From assembly GCF_000617925.1 (NCBI RefSeq), contig NZ_BAMT01000003.1:1-64000 (forward strand): a DNA stretch of 64,000 nt. Reading direction: 5' to 3'. This document shows positions 38,418-52,515 of this stretch, in pieces; within the stretch, counting starts at the first letter, position 1, and every line of letters starts with the position of its first letter. Origin of the DNA: Methylobacillus glycogenes JCM 2850 (lineage in GTDB: Bacteria; Pseudomonadota; Gammaproteobacteria; Burkholderiales; Methylophilaceae). The position numbers and the translations under genes were made by a program. The notes below the pieces were generated by a model. The model was not told the origin of the DNA. It saw only the letters and a program-made list of their open reading frames with translations, and ran no database searches.

Positions 38418-39585
38418 ATGAATATAGGTCAACAACAATTTCGTACTATCTGGCCAGTTTTTGCCGCAGGCCAGGCTTTGCCTCACAAAGTGGCGGTGAT
38501 AGACCAGACTTTGCTGCCGCACGACTTGCAGATTGCAGAGCTGGGCAATCTGCCGCAGATGATTCAGGCCATCAAGCAAATGCAAGTGCGTGGCGCGCCC
38601 TTGATAGGCGTGGCTGCGGCTTATGGCATGGCGCTCGCTACGCTCACAGATGTAAGCACAGCTGCCTTGCAGCAGGCGGCAGCGCAATTGCTCGCCAGCC
38701 GCCCGACAGCGGTTAACCTGCGCTGGGCAGTGGAGCGCATGCTTAAACATCTGCTGGCATTACCTGAGCCTGAACGTGCCCTTGCCGCCTGGCATGAGGC
38801 CGCGAAGATGGCGGATGAAGATGTGGCTATCAACCGGGCCATAGGCCAGCATGGGCTGGCGCTGTTGCAGGGCTTATGGCTGAAAAGCCGATAGCAGCCA
38901 CTTTGCCAGAGGCAACAGCCAGTGAAGGCCAAGCCCAGGCCAGCCACAGGCTGAATATATTGACCCACTGCAATGCGGGCTGCTGGCCACGGTGGACTGG
39001 GGCACCGCGCTGGCGCCGATTTATCTGGCGCATGAGGCTGGCTTGCCGCTGCATGTGTGGGTGGATGAAACCCGGCCGCGCAACCAGGGTGCCAGCCTCA
39101 CCGCCTGGGAGTTGGGCCAGCATGGGGTGCCGCATACCGTGATCTCTGATAATGCCGGGGGCCACCTTATGCAGCACGGGCTGGTGGATTGCGTGATTGT
39201 TGGCGCTGACCGCGTGACGCGCAGCGGTGATGTCTGCAACAAGATAGGCACTTATCTCAAGGCGCTGGCGGCTGTGGACAATCAACTGCCGTTTTATGTG
39301 GCCGTGCCCAGTCCCACCATAGATGGCCGCATTGCCGATGGTCTGCGTGAGATTCCCATAGAAGAGCGTGATGGTGATGAGGTGAGTTTTATCAGCGGGC
39401 TGGCTGCCGATGGCAGCAGGCAAACAGTGCGCCTGACGCCTCTCAATACGCCAGTGGCTAACCCGGCGTTTGATGTCACACCCGCGCGTCTGGTCACAGG
39501 CATCATTACCGAGCATGGCTGCTATCGTACGCAAGAACTTGCAGGGCTGGTTGCCAAGCTACATCTGGATGCAGCGGCGGAATAA
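38418..39585 (+). pseudogene. mtnA: Methylthioribose-1-phosphate isomerase MtnA, two frameshifts
   Basis: MtnA isomerises 5-methylthioribose 1-phosphate to methylthioribulose 1-phosphate in methionine salvage. The N-terminal part (from ATG 38418) carries I-D-Q-T-L-L-P and V-R-G-A-P-L-I-G-V-A-A-A-Y-G. It breaks near 38875. A middle segment reading N-I-L-T-H-C-N-A-G then breaks at a G run near 38979. The C-terminal part from [10 protein letters not shown] is intact, with [10 protein letters not shown], the catalytic V-G-A-D-R-V and N-K-I-G-T-Y. One added base at each site gives about 389 residues, roughly 20-30 more than the usual length because of a linker before the N-I-L-T-H-C motif. No other mtn gene is visible. 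Confidence 0.88.
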
Positions 39586-39784
39586 TGGCGGGCTTGGGTC
39601 TGGTTGTTTGATCCAGCAGCTGCTTTTGCCATGATCAACTTACATTCTGCTGAGTTTGGCTTTCAGGTAACTTTATTTATGGGCAACTTAAAGTAGCCAT
39701 ACAGGCTCTCAAGGCTTAATAAAGCTTATAAGCTAGCAAAGATTCAACCCCCGTTATGCATAACGCACCATGGAGCCGCCACTC

Positions 39785-41443
39785 ATGAAACCTTTATATA
39801 GCCTGACGCAACTGCGCGAACTGGAGCAGCAATATGCCACCGCCGGGCTGATGGAAAAGGCCGGGCAGGCAGCGGCGCAGTTTGTGCGCAAGCTATTGCG
39901 CGGGCATGAATACGCGGTGCTGGTGCTGGCCGGGCCGGGCAATAATGGCGGTGATGCCTTTGTCGCTGCGCGGCATCTCAAGGCCAGCTGGCATCAGGTG
40001 ACAGTGGTGTTTACCGGAGAGCGGGCCAAGCTGCCGCCAGATGCCGCTGCGGCATATGACGCCTGGGTGGATGCAGGCGGCGAGGTGCAAAGTGCCTTGC
40101 CCGAGCGCGGCAACTGGCAATTGGTGGTAGACGGCCTGTTTGGCATAGGGCTGTCACGACCATTGGATCAACGGCATCAGGACTTGATCCAACAGGTGAA
40201 TCAACTGGCTTTGACCGTGCTGGCGCTCGATATCCCCAGTGGATTATGCATGCACAGCGGGCGGGTGCTGGGTGCGGCGATACGCGCGCGGCACACGCTG
40301 ACTTTTCTTGCGCTCAAGCCCGGCTTGTACACGCTGGATGGCCCGGACCATGCCGGGGAAATTCATCTTGAGGCTTTGCAACTCAATCATTTGGGGGCTT
40401 ATGCGGATGCGCAGGCTCAGGCTTTGGGTGTGGCAGCTTGTGCCTGTGAGCATCAGTCTTTGCCGCATGAAAACACACCCTTGCAGCATGAAAGCCAGGG
40501 TCAGCCTGCATCTGGGGCAGTGACGCCAGCGCAGATATCAGCGCAGATATCAGAGCACATACCCGAACCCCAGCAAGGCTGGCTGCTGGATGAGCCACCG
40601 ATTTTGCCTCCCCCGCGCCGTCTGAACAGTCACAAAGGCAGCCATGGCAGCGTGGGGGTAATAGGCGGCGCCGAGCATATGGTGGGGGCGGCCTTGCTGG
40701 CAGGGCGCGCGGCTTTGCTCACTGGGGCCGGACGCATCTATATAGGTTTGCTGGCGCCAGACGCCCCCGCGCTGGATGCAGCCCAGCCCGAGCTGATGCT
40801 GCGCGCAGCAGATCAGGTAGCCGAATTTGCCACCGTGCTGGTGGTGGGGCCGGGCATGGGGTCTACCCCTGCCGCCAAGGCATTGCTGCAACAGGCCTTG
40901 ATACTGGCACAGCCGCTGGTGCTGGATGCCGACGCGCTCAACCTGCTGGCGGCACATGCGGAGTTACAAACCTTGTTACGGCAGCGCGCACCTGGCAGCA
41001 CGGTGATCACGCCGCATCCGGGTGAGGCGGCAACTCTGCTGGGTATCAGCACTATAGAGCTACAGGCTGACCGTATTGCCCATGCCCAACTGCTGGCGCA
41101 ACGCTTCAATGTCACGGTGCTGCTCAAGGGCTGTGGCAGTGTGATGGCCATGAGCGATGGGCGCTGGTTTATCAACCGCAGTGGCAACCCCGGCCTGGCC
41201 AGTGCCGGGATGGGCGATACACTGTGCGGCATAGTGGCGGCGCTGGCGGCACAAGGCATGGCGCTGGAGCATGCCTTGCTGCTGGGGGTGTATCTGCATG
41301 GCGCGGCGGCAGATGCCCTGGTGGGGCAGGGCAAGGGGCCCATAGGCCTGACGGCGGGCGAGGTGGCGCATGCGGCGCGGGATGTGCTCAATGCCTGGAC
41401 GGGCAAGCAGTCATGGGCAAGGCTACGGCATGATGGACGTTGA
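39785..41443 (+). CDS. Bifunctional NAD(P)H-hydrate epimerase / ADP-dependent dehydratase (Nnr)
   Basis: The enzyme repairs hydrated, inactive NADH and NADPH. Residues about 1-210 form the YjeF-N epimerase, with G-P-G-N-N-G-G-D-A-F near residue 54 and V-V-D-G-L-F-G-I-G-L near 118. Residues about 275-545 form the YjeF-C dehydratase with H-K-G-S-H-G-S-V-G-V-I-G-G near 285, V-V-G-P-G-M-G near 355, T-P-H-P-G-E near 408 and N-P-G-L-A-S-A-G-M-G-D-T near 470. A Q/H/P-rich linker of some 50 residues joins them. Start 39785 (M-K-P-L-Y-S) is favoured because GGAG lies 9 bases upstream; 39770 is the alternative. Confidence 0.92.
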   Translation: MKPLYSLTQLRELEQQYATAGLMEKAGQAAAQFVRKLLRGHEYAVLVLAGPGNNGGDAFVAARHLKASWHQVTVVFTGERAKLPPDAAAAYDAWVDAGGEVQSALPERGNWQLVVDGLFGIGLSRPLDQRHQDLIQQVNQLALTVLALDIPSGLCMHSGRVLGAAIRARHTLTFLALKPGLYTLDGPDHAGEIHLEALQLNHLGAYADAQAQALGVAACACEHQSLPHENTPLQHESQGQPASGAVTPAQISAQISEHIPEPQQGWLLDEPPILPPPRRLNSHKGSHGSVGVIGGAEHMVGAALLAGRAALLTGAGRIYIGLLAPDAPALDAAQPELMLRAADQVAEFATVLVVGPGMGSTPAAKALLQQALILAQPLVLDADALNLLAAHAELQTLLRQRAPGSTVITPHPGEAATLLGISTIELQADRIAHAQLLAQRFNVTVLLKGCGSVMAMSDGRWFINRSGNPGLASAGMGDTLCGIVAALAAQGMALEHALLLGVYLHGAAADALVGQGKGPIGLTAGEVAHAARDVLNAWTGKQSWARLRHDGR

Positions 41444-41632
41444 GGGGGCAGTTTGCTGGCGGGTTTTTTGGTTGGATGTGCAGCCTGCTGGCCGCCTCTG
41501 CTCAAGCATTAGTCCTCTGGGTTAAGAGTAGTAGCTTAGTGCTTGAATCCTAAACAAAGCACAGGCCAAAGTACTGGTGCAACCGGGCTGGCAGGCGAAT
41601 TCTCATTTGTCGCCAATTGGCGTTTGCAGTAA

Positions 41633-43330
<1,698 letters not shown>

Positions 43331-43333
43331 ACC

Positions 43334-44173
43334 ATGCAACTCTGCGGTTTTGAGGTTGGCATAGACCAGCCGCTGTTTCTGATTGCAGGCCCCTGCGTGA
43401 TCGAATCCAAGGAAATGGCCATAGACACTGCAGGCCAGCTCAAGGCGCTTGCGGATGAACTTGGCATCAACTTTATCTACAAGTCTTCCTACGACAAGGC
43501 CAATCGCAGCTCCAACAAGACCTTCCGTGGTTTTGGCATGGACGAAGGCCTGAAGATTCTCGACGAAGTACGCCGCCAGATAGGCGTGCCCATCCTCACC
43601 GATGTGCATACCGAAGAGCAGGTGCCGCATGTGGCGGCCGTGGTTGATGTGTTGCAGACCCCGGCTTTCCTCTGCCGCCAGACTGATTTCATCACTGCCT
43701 GTGCCAAATCGGGCAAGCCTGTCAATATCAAGAAGGGCCAGTTCCTGGCACCGGGCGATATGCGACAAGTGGTGCAAAAGGCCAAGGAAGCCAACGGCGG
43801 CGCGGACACCATCATGGTCTGTGAACGTGGTGCCTCTTTTGGCTATAACACCCTGGTTTCCGATATGCGTGGCCTGGCCATCATGCGCGAGACGCATTGC
43901 CCGGTGGTGTTTGACGCCACGCATTCAGTGCAGCAGCCTGGTGGTCAGGGTGACAAGAGCGGCGGTCAGCGTGAATTTGTGCCTGTGCTGGCACGTGCAG
44001 CCGTGGCTAGTGGTATTGCGGGCCTGTTTATGGAAACCCATCCCGACCCGGCGCTGGCCTTGTCTGATGGCCCCAATGCCTGGCCCTTGCCCAAGATGAA
44101 AGCGTTACTGGAAGTATTGGTCGATCTTGACCGCGTGGTTAAAAAAGCTGGGTTTATTGAACATACCCTTTAG
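43334..44173 (+). CDS. kdsA: 3-deoxy-8-phosphooctulonate synthase (KDO 8-P synthase)
   Basis: KdsA condenses phosphoenolpyruvate with arabinose 5-phosphate on the way to KDO for lipopolysaccharide. The 279-residue protein shows A-G-P-C-V-I-E-S near residue 18, the [11 protein letters not shown] substrate loop near 55, and G-x-F-L-A-P-G-D-M and H-S-V-Q-Q-P-G near 197. It sits three bases after pyrG and 95 bases before eno on the same strand; co-transcription is probable. Confidence 0.97.
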   Translation: MQLCGFEVGIDQPLFLIAGPCVIESKEMAIDTAGQLKALADELGINFIYKSSYDKANRSSNKTFRGFGMDEGLKILDEVRRQIGVPILTDVHTEEQVPHVAAVVDVLQTPAFLCRQTDFITACAKSGKPVNIKKGQFLAPGDMRQVVQKAKEANGGADTIMVCERGASFGYNTLVSDMRGLAIMRETHCPVVFDATHSVQQPGGQGDKSGGQREFVPVLARAAVASGIAGLFMETHPDPALALSDGPNAWPLPKMKALLEVLVDLDRVVKKAGFIEHTL

Positions 44174-44256
44174 TATTTTTTTAAACTGGCTTGTTAACTG
44201 AGCCCTTTAAGCTGGCGTGTTTATAGCGTCGGCCTGACAAATCAAATCAAAACTGA

Positions 44257-45878
<1,622 letters not shown>

Positions 45879-45908
45879 TCTGCTTTGTACACTACAAGTG
45901 TTTAAACC

Positions 45909-47353
45909 ATGAGCAGATATAGACTCATCTTCCTGATTATTGCGATTCTCAGCACCGGCTTTATAGCCACGTCGCTGGTGAGTTACCACGTCTCGCGTAC
46001 CTCCATCCACAATGCCATTGTCGAGAGTTCGCTGCCGCTCAGTTCTGACAATATCTATTCTGAAATCCAGAAAGACCTGGTACGCCCCATCTTTGTCTCG
46101 TCCATGATGGCGTCCGACACTTTCCTGCGCGACTGGATGATAGATGGCGAAAATGACATCAACAAAATCAGCCGCTACCTGCAGGAAGTGCAAACGCATT
46201 ACGGCGCTTTTGCCAGTTTTCTGGTGTCTGAGCACAGCCTGAATTACTACTATGGCCAAGGCCTGCTCAAGCAGGTGCGCCTGATGAAGAACGTGACACC
46301 TGGTATTACCGTGTGCGCGCCATGGCCCAGCCTTATGAGATCAATGTAGACCGTGACATGGCGCATGCCGATGCGCTCACTATCTTTATCAATTACCGCG
46401 TGCTGGATTATCAGGGTGAGTATCTGGGTGCTGTGGGCGTGGGTCTTACCGTGGATTCGGTACAGAAGCTCATCAGCCATTATCAGCGCCGCTTCAAGCG
46501 TGAAGTGGTGTTTGTTGATCACGATGGCCAGGTACAGCTTTCCAGCAGCAAGGCGCAGCCCGTGGGCAGCAATGTGCGGCAAACCCCGGGCCTGAATGGC
46601 ATATTCGAGCAGATCAGGCAGGGCAAGCAGGACAAGGTGAGTTTTGAGTACCAGCTGGATGGGGCGCAGCAGCTGGTCAACACGCGCTATATTCCCGAGC
46701 TGAACTGGTATTTGATTGTGGGTCAGAGCGAGAGCGAGGCCACCAGTGATATCCGCCATGCGCTTTATCTCAACCTGCTGCTATGCCTGGTGGTCACCGC
46801 CGTGGTGGCGCTGCTGACGCATCTGGCCTTGCGCCGTTACCAGACCAGGCTGGAAACCATGGCGACTACCGACAGCCTCACCGGGCTGCCTAACCGTAGA
46901 GCATTTGATATCGTCATTGATGTATTCCTCAATGAAAACCGCCGCGCCAACAGCAGCATGGCGCTAATGGTGCTGGATATAGACCACTTCAAATCCATCA
47001 ACGACAGGCTGGGGCATTTTGGTGGCGACCATGTGCTGGCGGTGACTGCGCGTATGCTGAAATCCTGCACGCGTGCTGCGGACTTTGTCTGCCGCTGGGG
47101 TGGCGAGGAGTTTCTCATCGTGATCAAGGATTGCGATGAACACAACGCCATGCAACTCGCGGAAAAGATACGCCACGCCATCGAGAACGAGCTTATTGCC
47201 TATAAGAGTGAGCAGATTGCCATTACCGCCAGCCTGGGGGTGGCGGTAGCGCGTCCCGGTGACAATATCCATATGGTGCTGGAGCGTGCCGATGTGGCCA
47301 TGTATGCCGCCAAGGCCGCTGGGCGTAATCAGGTCCACTTTGGCCGCGTCTGA
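45909..47353 (+). pseudogene. Membrane diguanylate cyclase (GGDEF), frameshifted in the sensor domain
   Basis: The protein synthesises cyclic di-GMP. The N-terminal piece from 45909 has a membrane helix (residues about 5-25) and a periplasmic sensor domain, and is broken near 46284. The rest continues in the next frame (E-E-R-D-T-W-Y-Y, then the segment from 46313) with the second half of a Cache-like sensor, a second membrane helix near 46760-46820 and the GGDEF domain: D-S-L-T-G-L-P-N-R-R, D-I-D-H-F-K-S-I-N-D-R-L-G-H, and an active G-G-E-E-F. No inhibitory R-x-x-D site is seen just before the catalytic loop. One added base gives about 481 residues. It is 30 bases after ftsB but probably separately controlled. 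Confidence 0.85.
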
Positions 47354-47388
47354 TCGCTGTTAGCCTTTGTCGCTGCCAGGCCATTTTT

Positions 47389-47460
47389 CCTAGTCTTATC
47401 ATCGCCTAGTCTTAGCATCGCCTAGCCTTAGCATCGCCTAGCCTAGCCATCGCCCAGCCG
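47389..47460. repeat. 16-bp tandem repeat, about 4.5 copies
   Basis: Four 16-bp units of the form CCTAGYCTTAKCATCG begin at 47389, 47405, 47421 and 47437, and a partial fifth (CCCAGCCG) ends at 47460. Units differ at one to four positions. The array fills most of the 120-base convergent gap between the diguanylate cyclase and the thioredoxin-like gene. Confidence 0.85.
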
Positions 47461-47473
47461 TACTAACTTGCAG

Positions 47474-48021
47474 CTAACGGCACACTTCACGCATCTTGAC
47501 CAAATCATCCTGGTTGAGCGCACCCGCCTTGCGGAAGCAGATGTGCTTGCGCCTATCCACCGCCACGCTGTAAGGCAGCACGCCATGCAGATTGCCAGCC
47601 TTGCGCATCAGCCCGCTGACATTAAGGCCGGGGCGTAGCAGGGTCAGGGCATTTATGTCGCTCAAGGCCATATCACTCAAGGCATGACTTTCCAGAAAAC
47701 GCTGCGCCGCAGCGGCACTGTCAGTATTGACCAGTAACACCTGCCAATCGGCATGCTGGCGCGCATAAGCGCCCAGCATGGGCAGCTCGGCAACACAGGT
47801 GGGCAATCCACCCCCCAGAAATTCACCAATGCCGGCCCCGCAAGCTCTGCGAGGCTGACAAAGCGCTGGCCATCCTGGCTGGGGAGTGTGAAGTTCCATG
47901 CGGCATCCTCAGCCAGCGCTGGCCGCAATAGTAGGCTGCTGACCGTGAATAGCAGTATAGTCAGCAGTGCATGCTGCCAGCGGGGTTTGAATTGGGATTT
48001 CTGACCCATGAAGCGCAGCAT
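47474..48021 (-). pseudogene. TlpA-like periplasmic thioredoxin, frameshifted at the active site
   Basis: The N-terminal frame (start taken at ATG 48021; 48009 is possible) has a signal-anchor segment followed by W-N-F-T-L-P-S-Q-D-G-Q-R-F and the thioredoxin core V-N-F-W-G-V-D-C-P-P. The frame then shifts near 47800. The expected second cysteine of a C-P-P-C site and V-A-E-L-P-M-L continue in the next frame to 47474. One added base gives about 182 residues with a TlpA/ResA-like fold. The gene follows a TonB receptor, its start lying 13 bases past the receptor stop, so the two are probably one operon. Confidence 0.8.
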
Positions 48022-48034
48022 GCGGCAGAGCGGG

Positions 48035-50201
48035 CTAAAGGCTGAATTTAAGTCCGGCATAGAGATAGCGTCCGCGCCCCGGCCCCCAGAGTTGCGTGAA
48101 ATCGATATTGCCTGCGCCATCTATCCACAAGAAGTTTTCTTTACTGACCTGGGTGTAATCGAACAGATTATCTGCGCCCGCATATAAGGCCACGGTTTTG
48201 TTGAGCTGGTATTCAGCGCGTACATCGGTGGTGGTGTAAGAAGGGCTACGGTCGAGTTTGCGGCTGCCATCGAAGTTATAGCGCGGGTTGTTGGCGTAAT
48301 CGTAAAAGCGTTTCAGATCATGCGGGCCTGTCCAGTTCAGGCGCACATAAGCAGTCCAGGGGCCTTGCTCGTAATCCAGCGTGACAAAGGCGCGTGCATC
48401 CGGACGTGAGAACACCAGGGTGCCGGGGGCAAAATCATAGTGAAAGCGCTCGGCACCTACACTGAGCACGGTGCTGGGGCGTAGCTGATAGGAAAGGTTG
48501 ATGTCCACACCTTGCACTACCACCTTGTCAGGAGAATTCTCAAACAGTGTCACCGTGCCTGGGCCGCCACTGGGGTCAAGCACCCCTGGCGTCATGATGG
48601 CCATATGGTGAATACGGTTGTAGTTGTACGAGCTGGTGACCGCCAGGCGTTCATCGGCATAACTCAGCGCATAGCTGAGATTGTCGGATTTCTCCGGTTT
48701 TGAGAGTAGACGCACGATACGGATGTCATCAAGAATGCCGTGATCCTGCTCAAAGAAGCTGGTGGGCGCACGGAAGCCCCGGCCCAGGCTCAAGCGGCTG
48801 CTGAGTTCATCGGTATGGTGATACAAGAGATTCAACCGTGGTGAGGTGATGCTGCCAAACACATTGTGCTGATCCTGACGCACGGAAGCATTGAGTTCCA
48901 GCTTGTCTTGCAACAGCGTTCTATAGGCCTGCAAGAACAGCCCGGGCGTGCGGTAGCGGTAATTATCCACGCCCTTGGTAAAGAGATCATTGGCGGCGGA
49001 ATAGCCTTCGCTACGTAAATCTTCATAGCGGTAATTGAGGCCAGTGGTCAGCAACCAATCGGCGACTGGCCATTGATTAGAGGCCTCGAGATAGTATTGC
49101 TGCTGCTTGGCCTTGTAGGTGGTGATTTCGTAAAAGCTATCCTGCTTGTGCTGGGCTGCACCAAAGGCTAGCCGCAGCTTGCCTGGGCCTATGAGCTTTT
49201 CGCCCGAACCTACCCATTGCGCACGCTTGGTGAAGATAATCTCGGACAGTCCGGCGCGGCCTAGATTGTAAGGCATGAAATTGCCACCATCTGGTGCCAG
49301 CCAGCCGTTGCTGAACTGCGAGCCATGACGGCCCTGGCTGAAATCAAAAGGATTGCCGGACTGATCCGCCTTGATAGCGCTGTAATGCTTGCCGAGTGCA
49401 CCGCCATTGCGCTGCTCATCCACCAGATCCAGACGGCTACGCACTTTAAAGCCGCCAATATCATCGACAAACGCGCCCAGGCCCAGCATCTTGCGCTCAA
49501 AGCCAGTGTATTCAGAGACGCCTTCACCGCTGTCATCCACGGTTTCATGACGGCTCTGGCTGAAGGTTGCGGTTAATGCGCCGCCTTGCATGGCCTGCGC
49601 CAGATAGCCTTCATAAAGCCTGGCGCCATAGCTGCCGCCCTGCACACGCAATCTGGCCATATCCTGCTGTGGCCGCTTGCTGACGATATTGACCGAGCCT
49701 GCCAGCGCCTCGGGCGCAATCAGGCTGGCACCCGCGCCCCCGCGCTACATCAATGCGCTCTATGCCCCAGACACTGACACTATCCAGGCCATAGGCGGAA
49801 GACACCGAGGAATAGATGGGGATGCCGTCTATCATCAGGGTGGTGTAACGCCCGGGCAGATTGTTGAGCAGCACATTGCGCACATTGCAGATGGAGCACT
49901 CCACCTGCACCGCGATGCCAGGCTGTTTTTCCAGCGCCTCGGTGAGATTGGTAGCGCCGGATTGTTCTATACGGCGCTCGGAAATGGATTCGGTTTTGAC
50001 CAGCTCATCCCGCAAAGCGCCGGGGCGGGTAGCGCCCTGATTGCTGCGGCTCTTGATGGTGATTTCCTCAATCTGCAGCGGGGGTTCTTCGGCCGCCAGT
50101 GCAGTGCCCATGAAGAATAAACTTGGGTAGAGAGCGGCTAGCCAGGTGGCGGAATTAGAGCGGGTCTGGCTGGGGGGCATGATGGCTTCAGGGCTAGGCA
50201 A
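48035..50201 (-). pseudogene. TonB-dependent receptor with Cys pair in plug, frameshifted
   Basis: The receptor has a signal peptide, a TonB-box-like I-E-E-I-T-I near residue 44 and a plug domain containing V-E-C-S-I-C-N-V-R, then L-M-I-D-G-I-P-I-Y. The frame breaks in a five-base G run near 49739. With one G added it continues R-G-A-G-A-S-L-I-A-P-E-A-L-A-G-S-V-N-I-V, the standard plug end. The 541-residue barrel from 49660 ends Y-A-G-L-K-F-S-L. The repaired length is about 722 residues. No STN domain is seen. The C-x-x-C in the plug and the adjacent thioredoxin suggest a redox- or metal-linked substrate. Confidence 0.85.
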
Positions 50202-50312
50202 TTGTAAAGAGTAATCATTAACAAGCGGGCTGGCAATGACTTATTCCTGATCTAGCTTGATGTGGCTGTCCAGGCTGATTGCCTTGCCCAGTCTCATCAT
50301 GCAGTGCGCCCA

Positions 50313-50795
50313 TCAAAACATGGTATTGCGATTCTGCGCTGCAGCAGGCACATCCTGTATCACATCCCAGTGCTCGACGATTTTGCCGCCCTTTACACGG
50401 AATATATCCACCACGGCCTGGCCTCTATCTTGCGCATGGCTTACCGAGTGCACATGCAGATACACCAGATCACCATCTGTGGCACTGCGGATGACATGGG
50501 CGCGTGACTGCGGATGTTCCTGAAAATACTGCGTGAAGAAATTCACAAATGGCGCTTTGCCATCAGGCACTTCCGGGTTGTGCTGTTTGTATTGCTCAGC
50601 AACTACCTGGGCGGCTTTGGCCACCTGGTGCTGATTAAAGAACTGATCGTAAAACTTCAGCACCAGGGCGCGGTTGGCTTCTTCCTTGGCCAGATCGCGC
50701 TTGGGGCTTTCAGCCAGGGCGGCTGTGCTGCAAGCCAGCACCATGCTAACCAGCAATGCCCAGATGTTGAGCCGGGGTAAAAGCCATATGCGCAT
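50313..50795 (-). CDS. SnoaL-like (NTF2-fold) secreted protein
   Basis: The 160-residue product has a signal peptide (cleavage likely after A-L-A near residue 28) and a SnoaL-like alpha+beta barrel with V-L-K-F-Y-D-Q-F-F-N-Q-H, Y-K-Q-H-N-P-E-V-P-D-G and V-D-I-F-R-V-K-G-G-K-I-V-E-H-W-D-V-I-Q. Proteins with this pattern occur widely in bacteria; the substrate is unknown. It starts four bases beyond the ygfZ stop on the same strand and lies upstream of the second TonB receptor. Confidence 0.85.
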   Translation of the reverse strand: MRIWLLPRLNIWALLVSMVLACSTAALAESPKRDLAKEEANRALVLKFYDQFFNQHQVAKAAQVVAEQYKQHNPEVPDGKAPFVNFFTQYFQEHPQSRAHVIRSATDGDLVYLHVHSVSHAQDRGQAVVDIFRVKGGKIVEHWDVIQDVPAAAQNRNTMF

Positions 50796-50798
50796 GAT

Positions 50799-51814
50799 TT
50801 ATTTTTCCAGCGCGTATGGCATAGGCAGCAATTGCAGCGCCATACCTTGCCAGCTCAAAGCCCCAGCCTCCACGCTTTCCAGACGTAGTTCGGCGAGGAT
50901 ATCCTGGCCGCCATCGGGGTTGGCAGCACTGCGCACGACCTGGCCTGCAACATTGCCTGCGGCATCGACGATTTCAGAACCCGCAGCAATAGGCGCAAGC
51001 AGGGGTAGGTGCGCCAGGTGGGTACGGCGCTTGACCTTGCCCAGGTAATGGGTGCGGGCGACAATTTCCTGCCCGGTATAGCAACCCTTCTTGAAATTGA
51101 TGCCGTTGAGCAAGTCTAAATTCACCATTTGTGGCACCCAGGTTTCCTGAGTGGCGCTGACAATTTCCGGAATCCCGGCATGAATCTCGCGATTATCCCA
51201 ATCGGCCTGAGTAGCAGGTTTGAGCGTAGCGGCGAGCTTGTCCCATAGTGCAGGGGCTTCTGCCGCCGGATGATGATTTCGTAACGTGGCAGGCTGCCGG
51301 GCAGGCGGATCAAGGCCAGCCCATCCTGGGAAACCACGGCGTACTCGGTCTCAGGAATGCTGGTGAACTGCGCGCGCAGCGCGGCCTCAGCTTGCTGACC
51401 TGCCACGCCTAAACGCACCAGGGTTTCAGCGCTGTGCTCGGTAATCACCACTTTAGAGCGTAATACATACATGCGTAAACGCTTGGCAATGGCGGCTGTC
51501 AGCCCACCATCAAATTGCAGCCAGAGTTTGCCGTCATGGGCAAAAGCCAGAAACAGTGCCAGCAGGCGGCCCTTGGGCGAGCAGTAGCCGCTGTAGTGGC
51601 TGCTGCCATTCAGTAGTTTTACGTCGTTGGTCACCTGACCCTGCAGAAAAGTCTGGGCATCTTCACCCTCCAGGCTGAGCAGGCCATAATGCGAGAGATC
51701 AACCATTATGCTGTCGCCAGCCTCGGCCGTGGGCAGCGCCAGAGCGGCCTGCTCGGCATCGTCCGCCGTGCTGGTGGGCGTGCGGCTACTGAGGAATTCT
51801 TGCCATGCACTCAT
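50799..51814 (-). pseudogene. ygfZ: tRNA-modifying/Fe-S protein YgfZ, frameshifted
   Basis: YgfZ is a folate-binding GcvT-like protein that supports maintenance of certain Fe-S enzymes. The N-terminal part (ATG 51814) includes L-S-L-E-G-E-D-A-Q-T-F-L-Q-G-Q-V-T-N-D and Y-S-G-Y-C-S-P-K-G-R. It breaks near 51266, where the frame A-E-A-P-A-L-W-D-K-L continues one base out. The C-terminal part has the signature K-G-C-Y-T-G-Q-E with the conserved cysteine. One added base gives about 338 residues. A ygfX-like gene is divergent immediately upstream. Confidence 0.87.
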
Positions 51815-51846
51815 GCAGAACCTTTCTTAATCCTTGAATATTGCCT

Positions 51847-52503
51847 ATGAATAAACCTGAGAACGCAGACAAGTCGTTAGCAGCGTCCAAAGCGCATTAT
51901 AGCGTGAAGGTGGCGGCGAGGAGATGCACAGCCTGGATAGCCGCTGGATTCAAAAGCATAGCGCTGAAAGCAGCAGGGCAAACCCCGGTGCAAACTCACT
52001 TGCGGCCTAAACCCAGAGCGGTGAAACCCATTACGCTCAAGCTGGGCGCATCCAGGCATCTGGCTCTGCTCTTGCTCGTCATCATGCTGATGGCACTGGC
52101 TTCGGTGTTGACCCTGGCCTGGCTTATGCCCTGGCCCTGGTGGTGGCGCTTCTTTGCCGTCATGACGGCATGCCCGGTGTTGCTGGTGCTGGGCTGGCAG
52201 GCGCTGCTCAGGCATGCCTGGCGGCAGTCTGATGATGCGGTGCTGCTGTTGGCGCTGGATAGAGAGGGGGCTTATCATCTGACGCTGCGCGATGGCAGGC
52301 AGTTGGCTGTGCGCTTGCAGCATGACAGCGTGGTGTTTGCCAGCTTGAGCCTGCTGAATTTCCGCCTGGCGCAGGGCAAGGGCAAGATCACTTGCCTGAT
52401 ATTGCCGTCCGCCGTGGACGCCGATGCTTTCAGGCGTTTGCGCGTGTGGCTGCGTTGGGGGCCCTTGGAAAATGAGCAAGTATCGCTGACTGAGCTAACG
52501 TAA
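51847..52503 (+). CDS. YgfX-like (CptA family) membrane protein
   Basis: The 218-residue protein has a 70-residue basic cytoplasmic N-terminal extension, two close membrane helices (about residues 75-118) and a small C-terminal domain with L-R-D-G-R-x-L and L-I-L-P-S-A-V-D-A-D-A-F-R-R-L-R-V-W-L-R. This matches the YgfX/CptA layout. E. coli YgfX is encoded with SdhE and has been linked to cell-shape control. I set the start at ATG 51847; the TTG at 51841 is less likely. The divergent neighbour is ygfZ. The long basic N terminus is unusual. Confidence 0.6.
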   Translation: MNKPENADKSLAASKAHYSVKVAARRCTAWIAAGFKSIALKAAGQTPVQTHLRPKPRAVKPITLKLGASRHLALLLLVIMLMALASVLTLAWLMPWPWWWRFFAVMTACPVLLVLGWQALLRHAWRQSDDAVLLLALDREGAYHLTLRDGRQLAVRLQHDSVVFASLSLLNFRLAQGKGKITCLILPSAVDADAFRRLRVWLRWGPLENEQVSLTELT

Positions 52504-52515
52504 AATACCTGTGCA

